A stretch of 6,789 bases of DNA from Desulfofustis sp. (lineage in GTDB: Bacteria > Desulfobacterota > Desulfobulbia > Desulfobulbales > Desulfocapsaceae): positions 1-6,789 of the forward strand of contig JAUVWB010000083.1 in NCBI GenBank assembly GCA_030604345.1, in the 5' to 3' direction. Shown here piece by piece: positions 1 to 6,024 of the stretch. The position numbers and the translations under genes were made by a program. The stretch's first letter is position 1. Each line of letters begins with the position of its first letter. The notes beneath the pieces are model-generated. The model was given only the letters and a program-made list of their open reading frames with translations, had not been told where the DNA came from and searched no databases.

Positions 1-1246
1 AGTCCTTGAATTCAGCCACCACCTGGTGGTAGCTGATGGCAAACCCGATACCTTCGAATTTTTCGGTGATCAACTTCATGGTGTTGACCCCGAGCACCAG
101 CCCGTCCTCGGTGATCAAAGGCCCTCCGGAATTGCCCGGATAGATGCGGGCATCGGTCTGAATGAAGTGGTCGCGCAGCCCGGAGACGACTCCGGCGGTC
201 ACTGAATTGTTCAGCTCCAGCGGCGAACCGATGGCGAAGACCTGGCGGCCATAAGACGCCGCTTCTGATGGTGCCGCTTTCAGGAAGGGGGTCCGGAAAC
301 CGTTCAGTTTGAGCAGAGCCAAGTCGTAGGAGTCACTGACCCGATAGAGCACGGCAGACTGTTCGCTGCCATCGGCCAGGATAATCCGGAACCGTGATTG
401 CCGGGCCAATTGTTCATTCGTAAAACGCCACTCGTCGCGCTGCTGACGGAATTGGCGGTCGTATTTGCCGAACTCCGCCGTTTGCTGCTGGATCTCCCGC
501 CGCCATTGCTGCACATGCTGCTCACGTTCCCGCAGATTTTGCTCCACATCACGCTGCCATTGAGGATTGATCCGCTTGCCGAATTCGGCCACCCGTTGAT
601 TGAACAGGCGTCGGTCACTGTCTAGTTTTTTCTCGTAGGCATCAAGCCGGGACCGGGACTGGTTCAACTCGGCGCGTCGACGGTTCAGCTGATTCTCCGT
701 TTCGGTGAGCTGAGTTTCAATCCGTCGCTTGTTCTGTTCACTGCCCCGCACCACATGCCGATTGGTTACGATCAGCCCCGCATCGTTGACAAAGAACCCG
801 GAGCCGGAGCCGGCCTCGGTCTTGATCCAGACCACCGCGTGACTGGCAGCCGCCACAGGGGAGTCGGCTGGCAAGGCGCCGGCTAGACGAGCTGCCAGAT
901 CTCGATGGTCGTTCGGCGCTGGCGCGGGTACTGGATCGTTATCCTGGATGGGGACCGGGATAGGGGCCACGACCACCGCTGGTCCCGCCGACTCGGTTGT
1001 TCCCGGGTTGATTCTCTGACGTGGTTTCCGGGCGGCAGGGACACCATAACGAATCTCCGCCACCTCGGAGAGGCTGATGGAGACCTTGCCACCGTATTGC
1101 TCATAGGTCACTCGATCCCCCTGCCGTTCCACCCTGCTGGTCTTGATAATCGAGCCGTTTTTCAGATGAATCTCATGCGCACTCCCGCCGTTTGCAGCCA
1201 TCAGCAGTAAAGTGGATAACACCATGAGCACAGACCACAACTTCAT
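1..1246 (-). CDS. Secreted trypsin-like (S1C/HtrA-type) serine protease with coiled-coil insert, 3' end cut off
   Basis: The reading frame is open for 415 codons and leaves the window before its stop, so the C-terminus (and any PDZ domain) is unseen. Residues 1-23 form a signal peptide (Lys2, hydrophobic core, cleavage probably after GSA-23), which predicts export to the periplasm. Residues 24-67 form a small beta-rich module starting HEIHLKNGS. Residues 70-115 are a Pro/Ala/Val-rich linker. The protease domain runs from about 135. It has His164 in TNRHVV, Asp308 in YDLALLKL and Ser373 in GNSGGPLI, so the whole catalytic triad is present and activity is expected. Between His164 and Asp308 lie 143 residues, where HtrA proteins such as DegP have about 30. 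The excess (roughly 169-284) is a charged helical segment. The ATG at 1246 has no good Shine-Dalgarno, but it gives the signal peptide directly and no other in-frame start lies just upstream. The gene is 114 nt downstream of dedA on the same strand. Fold and catalytic class are firm; the substrate is unknown. Confidence 0.88.
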   Translation of the reverse strand, partial: MKLWSVLMVLSTLLLMAANGGSAHEIHLKNGSIIKTSRVERQGDRVTYEQYGGKVSISLSEVAEIRYGVPAARKPRQRINPGTTESAGPAVVVAPIPVPIQDNDPVPAPAPNDHRDLAARLAGALPADSPVAAASHAVVWIKTEAGSGSGFFVNDAGLIVTNRHVVRGSEQNKRRIETQLTETENQLNRRRAELNQSRSRLDAYEKKLDSDRRLFNQRVAEFGKRINPQWQRDVEQNLREREQHVQQWRREIQQQTAEFGKYDRQFRQQRDEWRFTNEQLARQSRFRIILADGSEQSAVLYRVSDSYDLALLKLNGFRTPFLKAAPSEAASYGRQVFAIGSPLELNNSVTAGVVSGLRDHFIQTDARIYPGNSGGPLITEDGLVLGVNTMKLITEKFEGIGFAISYHQVVAEFKD

Positions 1247-1360
1247 CGCAGCACAACCAAGATGTAAGGGGGTATTGACCGGAGTTTCGCTCCGTTTTCT
1301 TGCGGTCGCCTTTCAGAAGATACCGGTGGGGTCTCAGCGATGGATAACCGGCTCCACCGA

Positions 1361-2005
1361 TCAAAGCATCATCTTCACCAGCACAAACCCGCCGATGAGC
1401 AAGACCATGAAAACTATAGACAAGATGTTGAAATATTTATCGATATACCGTTTCACCGGGGCCCCGAATTTCCATATGAACGCGGCCACCAAAAAAAACC
1501 GGGCAGCCCGGGAAACGGCCGATACAACAATGAACGTCACCAGATCCAGATTGAATGCCCCGGCGGTGATGGTGAAAAGCTTGTAGGGTAACGGGGTAAA
1601 GCCGGCCGCGCCGACTGCCCAGGCATCATAGGTCCGATACAGGTCCTGGACGCGCAGGTATTTGTCCTCAAAGCCGTACCAGGTAATGATCTGCTGTCCG
1701 ATTGAATCCATGAACCAGTAGCCGAGCCCGTACCCGAAAGCACCGCCCAACACGGAACCCAGCGAACAAACAGCGGCGAATTTGAAGGCGCGGGTCGGCG
1801 CGGCTATGACCATCGCAATGAGAAAGACATCTGGTGGAATGGGGAAAAAAGACGACTCGACAAAGGCGATGACAAACAGGGCCAGGACACCGTGCGGACC
1901 GGCAATCCACCCCATGCAGAGGTCATAGATTCGTTTGAGCGGCCCGGTTGCGGTCTTTTCCTGCCTCTGTGCCCGATTCATATCAAGCGCGTCATTGCCA
2001 GCCAT
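1361..2005 (-). CDS. DedA/YqaA-family (VTT/SNARE-associated domain) inner-membrane protein
   Basis: This 214-residue polytopic membrane protein has hydrophobic stretches at about 37-68, 75-100, 128-150, 155-178 and 193-213. Family signatures are [14 protein letters not shown] at 48-61 (the Glu and Pro-x-Pro of the first re-entrant segment), [17 protein letters not shown] at 135-151, and SRAARFF at 165-171 (the conserved basic motif of the second half). The family is linked to envelope integrity, and some members move polyprenyl phosphate or phospholipid across the membrane. The shorter YqaA branch, which this resembles, is less well studied. The start at 2005 is preferred because GGTGGG lies six bases upstream and because it overlaps the pcm stop by 14 nt, suggesting translational coupling. 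A second Met at codon 9 (1981) has no clear ribosome site. The protein is complete with no missing motif. Transport activity is inferred from the family and not shown by the sequence. Confidence 0.9.
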   Translation of the reverse strand: MAGNDALDMNRAQRQEKTATGPLKRIYDLCMGWIAGPHGVLALFVIAFVESSFFPIPPDVFLIAMVIAAPTRAFKFAAVCSLGSVLGGAFGYGLGYWFMDSIGQQIITWYGFEDKYLRVQDLYRTYDAWAVGAAGFTPLPYKLFTITAGAFNLDLVTFIVVSAVSRAARFFLVAAFIWKFGAPVKRYIDKYFNILSIVFMVLLIGGFVLVKMML

Positions 2006-2636
2006 GTTTGCCCACCAGATCGACGAACCGGACCCGCTCCAATTCCATAACTTTCACACCATCCGCCGTCTTTTCAACCAGCTCCAGCGTCTGCAGGTAT
2101 TGGTCACCGACGGGAATAATCATCCGTCCGCCCTCGACCAATTGCTCGACCAGCGGTTCGGGGATCGCCGGACCGCCGGCGGTAACCATGATGGCATCGT
2201 ATGGCCCGTATTCCGGCCAACCGAGGGTACCATCGTCCAGTTTAGAGACGATATTGAAGTAGTTTAGCGTGTCGAAGACCTTGCGGGCCCCGGCCAGCAG
2301 GCTGTTAATCCGCTCAACGGTATATACCTGAGCACACAGTCTCGACAAAACGGCAGCTTGGTAACCGGAACCGGTACCGATTTCCAGGACCTTTTCCTCA
2401 CCTTTGAGATGCAAGGCCTGCGTCATGCTGGCGACAATGTAGGGTTGGCTGATGGTCTGACCGGCGGCTATCGGCAGGGGAAAATCGCCATAGGCCCGTG
2501 ATTGCAGGGCGTCATCGACAAACAGGTGGCGGGGAACAATCCGCATCGCCTCAAGCACCCGTTCATCGGTGATACCGCGCGGGACCAGTTGTTCCTGCAC
2601 CATCCGTTCTCGAATGGTGCTGAATCGGTCAATCAC
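1992..2636 (-). CDS. pcm: Protein-L-isoaspartate O-methyltransferase
   Basis: This cytosolic repair enzyme transfers a methyl group from S-adenosylmethionine to isoaspartyl residues formed by spontaneous Asn/Asp damage, starting their conversion back to aspartate. The 214-residue product has the usual family length. Visible signatures are [17 protein letters not shown] at 12-28, PRHLFV at 35-40, the active-site segment [11 protein letters not shown] at 59-69, SAM-binding motif [12 protein letters not shown] at 83-93, the acidic VYTVERI at 104-110, and [11 protein letters not shown] at 144-154. The start is taken as GTG at 2636. It gives the normal family N-terminus and overlaps the upstream lipoprotein stop in a GTGA junction. 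An ATG further upstream at 2708 would add 24 residues that only re-read the lipoprotein gene in another frame. The 3' end overlaps dedA by 14 nt. pcm often sits beside surE, but surE is not in this window. Confidence 0.96.
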   Translation of the reverse strand: MIDRFSTIRERMVQEQLVPRGITDERVLEAMRIVPRHLFVDDALQSRAYGDFPLPIAAGQTISQPYIVASMTQALHLKGEEKVLEIGTGSGYQAAVLSRLCAQVYTVERINSLLAGARKVFDTLNYFNIVSKLDDGTLGWPEYGPYDAIMVTAGGPAIPEPLVEQLVEGGRMIIPVGDQYLQTLELVEKTADGVKVMELERVRFVDLVGKHGWQ

Positions 2637-3019
2637 TCTCGCTTCTCTTGCCAGGAATAGTCGTCCGCCCAGTCGAACTCGTCGGCATCGAAGGAATTGA
2701 ACCGGCAATCGATCACCGTGTCACCCTCGAAGGTAATGATGATCTGGTCATATCCTTTGGCGTTGAACAGTTTGCCGAGATAAGGCGTCTGTTGCAGATC
2801 GGACTTACGTTCTTCGTAGTAGACCCAGCGCTCCTGCTGGTCGGAAAGTGTCTGGCGCGAATCGGGGTCGCCAAGATAGGTCAGAACCTCTTCTTTCGTC
2901 GAAGCGCCCGCTTTGATCAGGCTGGCATCGGAGGCCAGATGACGAACGGGAGCGCCGGCACAGGCGGCGATCATGGCCGACAGGATCAGACAAAGGAGCG
3001 CCCTCGTGATAGCAGTCAT
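2633..3019 (-). CDS. Small BamE/SmpA-OmlA-like outer-membrane lipoprotein
   Basis: The 128-residue precursor has a lipoprotein signal: hydrophobic residues 7-19 followed by the lipobox MIAAC with Cys20 as the lipidated residue. Position +2 is Ala, not Asp, so Lol sorting to the outer membrane is expected. The mature part contains [18 protein letters not shown] at 35-52, then an aromatic WVYYEE strand at 65-70 and a final [15 protein letters not shown] strand region at 90-104. This matches the SmpA/OmlA (BamE-like) pattern of a 'G-x-T/S-x-x-x-V-x-x-x-LG-x-P' helix turn followed by beta strands. The last 18 residues are unusually acidic and aromatic (FDWADDYSW). The start at 3019 is set by GGAG about eight bases upstream and by the signal peptide; an in-frame ATG at 3109 would bury that signal. 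The stop overlaps the pcm start by 4 nt. It may assist outer-membrane protein assembly, but many BamE-fold lipoproteins have other roles, so no symbol is given. Confidence 0.8.
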   Translation of the reverse strand: MTAITRALLCLILSAMIAACAGAPVRHLASDASLIKAGASTKEEVLTYLGDPDSRQTLSDQQERWVYYEERKSDLQQTPYLGKLFNAKGYDQIIITFEGDTVIDCRFNSFDADEFDWADDYSWQEKRE

Positions 3020-3115
3020 GGTTTTCTCCACATCTCTTGGGTCCCCCGGCGGTCCTCCCCCCTCACCTCTACCGGTTCGGCACAAGGCGTCAGGGGCTTC
3101 CGGGAGCACACCTGC

Positions 3116-3144
3116 TCTATAGCCTGTCGTTCCCTATTTTTCAA
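3116..3144 (-). promoter_or_regulatory. Sigma70-type promoter for the lipoprotein-pcm-dedA operon
   Basis: On the minus strand TTGAAA (3144-3139) and TATAGA (3121-3116) are separated by exactly 17 bases. They match five and four of the six consensus positions. The site lies just past the hairpin that follows htpG and would start RNA near 3109, leaving a leader of about 90 nt before the lipoprotein ATG. Position and spacing make it a good candidate. It has not been tested. Confidence 0.6.
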
Positions 3145-3150
3145 CTGTAA

Positions 3151-3191
3151 TGATCGCGGCAGCCTGGCGAAGATATCCGCTGCCGCGATCA
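3151..3191 (-). terminator. Strong stem-loop after htpG, probable terminator or 3'-end hairpin
   Basis: A perfect 13-bp inverted repeat (TGATCGCGGCAGC and its complement) encloses a 15-nt loop, beginning 15 nt after the htpG stop. The next bases on the minus strand, TTACAGTTG, are only weakly U-rich, so this is not a textbook intrinsic terminator. It could instead protect the 3' end of htpG RNA or act together with Rho. Its place between htpG and a new promoter supports a transcript boundary. Confidence 0.5.
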
Positions 3192-3201
3192 ACAGCCGGT
3201 A

Positions 3202-3229
3202 ATCCTCAACCGACCACCCGGTTGAGGAT
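3202..3229 (-). repeat. Perfect inverted repeat spanning the htpG stop codon
   Basis: Eleven bases (ATCCTCAACCG) are followed by a 6-nt loop and their exact reverse complement. The repeat covers the last codons of htpG, its TGA stop (3208-3206) and four bases beyond. In RNA it would fold into a tight GC-containing hairpin ten bases before the 3151-3191 stem-loop, giving two hairpins in tandem. Confidence 0.7.
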
Positions 3230-5080
3230 GCGATAGTTTCGGGCCACCATCTCCAGCGGGTCGACCAGCAGGCCAGCCTGGATCATGGCATTGTCGTAAA
3301 TCTGCTGGGCGATTTCGACGGCAAACGGCTCGTCTTCCCTGATCAGCTCAGACAGGCGGCGGATGAGCGGATTTCCGGGATTGATCTCCAGGTTCTTTTT
3401 GCCGATTTCGGGCTTCAGCCCCTTCTCGAACCGGCCGGCCGCCATGATCCGTTCCATGGAAGACGTCATGAATCCATCAGGATTGACAATCACCGCCGGG
3501 GAATCGACCAGCCGTTTGGAGATGCTGACATCGGCCACCTGCTCCTTGAGTTTCTCTTTCAGCCATCCGACCAGATCGGCGGCGACCTGGTCATCAAGCA
3601 CCGGTTCGGCCCGCTCTTTCTTTTCCTCGACCGGCTTGTCTTCGCCGCCAAGTTTGAGATCAGCCTTGTCCGCCGAAACCAGCTTTTTCCCTTCGAACTC
3701 GCCCAGATAACTGAGAACGAAGTCGTCAATGGGCTCCATGGTGTAAATCAGTTCCACGTCCTTTTTCCGGAACATCTCGATATATGGCCCGGACTCGATG
3801 GCCACCCGGTTCGGGCCATTGATGTAATAGATTTCCTGCTGATCCGGTTGCAGGCGCAACAGATAATCGGACAACGATACCGGCGTACCGTCGGCGGACT
3901 TGGAGGTCTCGAAGCGCAACAGCTTGCCGAGTTCGGTTCGGTACTCGAAATCGCTGGTAATACCCTCCTTGAGATAGATGCCGAAGGTCTTCCAGAACTC
4001 AAGGTAACCGGCTTCATCCTTCTTTGCCTCCTCCTCAAGGAACTTGAGAAATCGTTTACTGATCACCCGCCGTATTTTGGCCACCAAAGCATTATCCTGC
4101 AAGGCCTGCCGGGAAATGTTCAGCGGCAGATCTTCGCTGTCAACGACCCCCTTGAGGAAGCGTAGCCATTCCGGCAAAATTGTCTCCGAATGCTGATCGA
4201 TCAGAATCCGCTGGCAGTAAAGATTGACGCCCGGGTCAATCTTGCCGAAGCCCATGATCTCAAGATTGTCTTTGGGTACGAAGATCAAAGCGTTGATCGC
4301 CAGTGGAGCGTCAGTGGAAAAATGCAGGCGGTACATCGGCTCCTCGCTGACGTTGGCGATGAATTTGTAAAACTCGACGTACTCTTCATCCTTGATTTCG
4401 GAGCGGTTTCTGGTCCACAAGGCCTGGACGGTATTGACCGTTTCGCCCGCCAACTTGATGGCAAACGGTACGAAGGCCGAGTACTGCTTGATTACCGACT
4501 CCACCTTCCATTTCTTCGCGTAATCCTCGCACCCTTCCTTCAATTCCACGATCACCTTGGTACCCCGGTGCAGCCCGGGACACTCGCTGACGGTGAAGGT
4601 GCCTGTCCCATCCGACACCCATTCGTGCCCCTCACTACCGTCCCAGGAACGGCTGCGCACCCGAACCGTGGCACCGGCCATGAAGGCGCTGTAGAAACCG
4701 ACCCCGAACTGACCGATGAGACTGACATCCTTGCGCGCCGCCTCAGCGAGCTGGGTCAGGAAGGTATTCGACCCGGAGTGGGCGATGGTACCAAGATTGG
4801 CGAGAAGCTCGTCCTTGGTCATGCCGATACCGGTATCGGTAATGGTCAACAGCTTCTTCTTCTCATCCAGATCGATGGTAATCTCCAGCGGCATATGCCC
4901 GTCGAACAATTCCTGCTCGCCATGCGTGAGGCTCTCGTGGCGGAATTTTTCCAGCGCGTCGGCGGCATTGGAGATCAGCTCCCGGATGAAAACGTCGCGC
5001 TCGGTGTAGAGTGAATTAATGACGATATCGAGGAGTTTTTTGGTCTCGGCCTGAAATTCATGGGTGGTTGCGGTGGTCAT
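3206..5080 (-). CDS. htpG: Molecular chaperone HtpG (bacterial Hsp90)
   Basis: This cytosolic ATP-dependent chaperone dimer remodels and stabilises client proteins under stress. The 624-residue length equals that of Escherichia coli HtpG. The N-terminal GHKL/Bergerat ATPase domain (about 1-230) shows ELISNAADAL at 34-43 (catalytic Glu34, Mg-binding Asn38), DTGIGMT at 82-88, the lid segment GTIAHSGS at 97-104 and GQFGVGFYSAF at 123-133. The middle domain (about 231-500) carries DLPLNISRQALQ at 317-328, with the conserved Arg324 that contacts ATP phosphate. The C-terminal dimerisation domain covers about 500-624 and lacks the eukaryotic MEEVD tail, as bacterial forms do. A short charged stretch at 479-492 separates the middle and C-terminal parts. 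The start is fixed by AGAGGA six bases upstream. The gene is divergent from the phosphoesterase gene, and paired hairpins mark its 3' end. No CIRCE element or convincing sigma32 promoter is visible upstream. Every key residue is intact. Confidence 0.98.
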   Translation of the reverse strand: MTTATTHEFQAETKKLLDIVINSLYTERDVFIRELISNAADALEKFRHESLTHGEQELFDGHMPLEITIDLDEKKKLLTITDTGIGMTKDELLANLGTIAHSGSNTFLTQLAEAARKDVSLIGQFGVGFYSAFMAGATVRVRSRSWDGSEGHEWVSDGTGTFTVSECPGLHRGTKVIVELKEGCEDYAKKWKVESVIKQYSAFVPFAIKLAGETVNTVQALWTRNRSEIKDEEYVEFYKFIANVSEEPMYRLHFSTDAPLAINALIFVPKDNLEIMGFGKIDPGVNLYCQRILIDQHSETILPEWLRFLKGVVDSEDLPLNISRQALQDNALVAKIRRVISKRFLKFLEEEAKKDEAGYLEFWKTFGIYLKEGITSDFEYRTELGKLLRFETSKSADGTPVSLSDYLLRLQPDQQEIYYINGPNRVAIESGPYIEMFRKKDVELIYTMEPIDDFVLSYLGEFEGKKLVSADKADLKLGGEDKPVEEKKERAEPVLDDQVAADLVGWLKEKLKEQVADVSISKRLVDSPAVIVNPDGFMTSSMERIMAAGRFEKGLKPEIGKKNLEINPGNPLIRRLSELIREDEPFAVEIAQQIYDNAMIQAGLLVDPLEMVARNYRILNRVVG

Positions 5081-5259
5081 GGTGCGTCCTCTTGTGGCGT
5101 TATCGAATAACTCATGTGCCCGCTCTTGTAAGAGAGGCAGTGATCAACCGACACGACGCAGCGAAACGTCTAACCCGCTGAAAATACGGGATCAGATAAC
5201 GCTTCCGGGACATCGTAGCGGTTCATCAATCCTTGCTTTTTCCTGAGAAGTCGGCGAAA

Positions 5260-5287
5260 ATGTTAACCATCGAAGAATCAGTGTCAA
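5260..5287 (-). promoter_or_regulatory. Candidate sigma70 promoter for htpG
   Basis: On the minus strand a perfect TTGACA (5287-5282) is followed after 16 bases by TAACAT (5265-5260), which matches four of six -10 positions. RNA would begin near 5253, giving a long leader before the htpG ATG. A housekeeping-type -35 is unexpected for a heat-shock gene, so a second promoter nearer the gene is possible. A weak CCCGGAA / CCCGTATTT pair at 5209-5182 loosely resembles sigma32 elements. Confidence 0.4.
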
Positions 5288-5290
5288 GCC

Positions 5291-5309
5291 CGGCGCCCTC
5301 GTGGCGCCG
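5291..5309. repeat. GC-rich inverted repeat upstream of both divergent genes
   Basis: CGGCGCC, a 5-nt spacer, then GGCGCCG forms a perfect 7-bp stem or dyad. It lies three bases upstream of the candidate htpG -35 box and 22 bases before the phosphoesterase start. It could be a regulator-binding dyad or a hairpin in the phosphoesterase leader. The sequence alone does not decide between these. Confidence 0.5.
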
Positions 5310-5321
5310 CCAGTCTTTCAT

Positions 5322-5326
5322 GAGGG
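5322..5326 (+). promoter_or_regulatory. Ribosome binding site that fixes the phosphoesterase start
   Basis: GAGGG lies five bases before the ATG at 5332. Earlier in-frame starts (TTG 5233, ATG 5320) have no comparable site and would place poorly conserved residues ahead of the MRIIAIGDIH strand that normally opens this fold. Confidence 0.65.
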
Positions 5327-5331
5327 ATACC

Positions 5332-6024
5332 ATGAGAATCATAGCCATCGGCGATATCCACATGGCCGCAGACGCCGTCACCCGCATCCCGGAAATCGGT
5401 TCTGCCGATCTGGTCATCATCAATGGTGATCTCACCAATTTCGGCGGTATCGAAGATGCAAAACGAGTGCTCGATACGGTTATGTCCGCCAACCCATCGG
5501 TCCTGGCCCAATTCGGCAATCTCGACAAACCGGAAGTCAACGACTACCTGGAAGGCCTGGGGATCAACCTGCATAACCAGGCCAGGTTGCTGCACCATCG
5601 GCTCTGCCTGATCGGTATCGGGGGCTCCAACAAGACACCTTTCGCCACGCCCTCGGAATTTTCCGAGACCGAATTGGCCGCCTTTATCGAACATGCCTAC
5701 GAACAGGCTCGCGGCTACATCGACCTGACCGAACCGTTGGAAAAAATCAAGATCCCGACCATCTTCGTCAGTCACACACCGCCATTCGGCACCGCGGTCG
5801 ATCGGCTCGCTTCCGGCACCCATGTCGGTTCCAGCGCCGTGCTCAGCTTCATTGAGGAACGCCAGCCAGAGCTCTGCATCTGCGGTCACATCCACGAAGC
5901 GGCCGGCACCGACCGGATCGGCCGCACCCCGATCTGCAACCCGGGGATGCTGAGCGAGGGTGGCTGGGTGGAGATAACCGTGAACGACACAACCGTGCAG
6001 GCCACCCTCCATGACCGAATCTAA
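5332..6024 (+). CDS. Calcineurin-like metallophosphoesterase
   Basis: This 230-residue single-domain, soluble dinuclear-metal phosphoesterase has all five metal and catalytic motifs in order: GDIH at 7-10 (Asp8, His10), NGDLTN at 31-36 (Asp33), GNLD at 62-65 (Asn63, with the usual GN-x-D form), SHTPP at 147-151 (His148) and CGHIHE at 184-189 (His186, His188). A terminal NPG at 203-205 closes the site. It has no signal peptide and no added domain, so it is probably cytosolic. The family acts on phosphomonoesters, phosphodiesters or nucleotides. It resembles the compact bacterial/archaeal phosphoesterases of unknown substrate, not the YfcE, LpxH or CpdA types, though this is a judgement by eye. 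The next gene starts inside its last codons (14-nt overlap), so the two are co-translated and a link to haem synthesis is possible. The divergent neighbour is htpG. Its catalytic class is firm; its substrate is unknown. Confidence 0.9.
   Translation: MRIIAIGDIHMAADAVTRIPEIGSADLVIINGDLTNFGGIEDAKRVLDTVMSANPSVLAQFGNLDKPEVNDYLEGLGINLHNQARLLHHRLCLIGIGGSNKTPFATPSEFSETELAAFIEHAYEQARGYIDLTEPLEKIKIPTIFVSHTPPFGTAVDRLASGTHVGSSAVLSFIEERQPELCICGHIHEAAGTDRIGRTPICNPGMLSEGGWVEITVNDTTVQATLHDRI

Larger units (their letters stand above)
5081..5331. promoter_or_regulatory. Divergent control region between htpG and the phosphoesterase gene
   Basis: These 251 nt hold no convincing gene. Toward htpG there is a candidate promoter (5287-5260), a leader of about 170 nt, a small hairpin GTTAT-CGA-ATAAC at 5099-5111, and the htpG ribosome site at 5092-5087. 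Toward the phosphoesterase there is a GC-rich inverted repeat (5291-5309) and a ribosome site. The best plus-strand promoter-like pair (TTGCTT at 5233, GAAAAT at 5256, spacer 17) is too poor to call. Confidence 0.55.

Noticed and set aside
1280..1301. Hairpin CGGAG-TTTCG-CTCCG followed by TTTTCTT, a plus-strand terminator look-alike
   Set aside because: No plus-strand gene lies upstream, the stem is only five pairs, and in the minus direction there is no T-run after it. It is not evidence of a break between dedA and the protease gene.
1324..1359. CGGTGG / CCACCG inverted repeat just after the dedA stop
   Set aside because: Six pairs with a 24-nt loop and a competing CCGGT/ACCGG pairing; too weak to call a terminator.
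1212..1586. 124-codon plus-strand open frame opposite the protease start and dedA end
   Set aside because: It spans two well-supported minus-strand genes in antisense and shows no domain, signal or ribosome site of its own.
2637..2708. Extended pcm start at an ATG 24 codons upstream
   Set aside because: The extra residues are the lipoprotein gene read in another frame; the GTG at 2636 gives the normal Pcm N-terminus and the GTGA coupling junction.
3020..3109. Extended lipoprotein start at 3109
   Set aside because: It would put 30 polar residues before the signal peptide and move the lipobox far from the N-terminus. GGAG stands before 3019 instead.
4190..5014. 274-codon plus-strand open frame opposite htpG
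   Set aside because: It mirrors the conserved ATPase domain of htpG, has no recognisable domain or ribosome site, and is the expected antisense shadow of a GC-moderate coding gene.
5233..5331. Phosphoesterase starting at TTG 5233 or ATG 5320
   Set aside because: Neither has a good ribosome site and the added residues are not part of the fold; GAGGG precedes the ATG at 5332.
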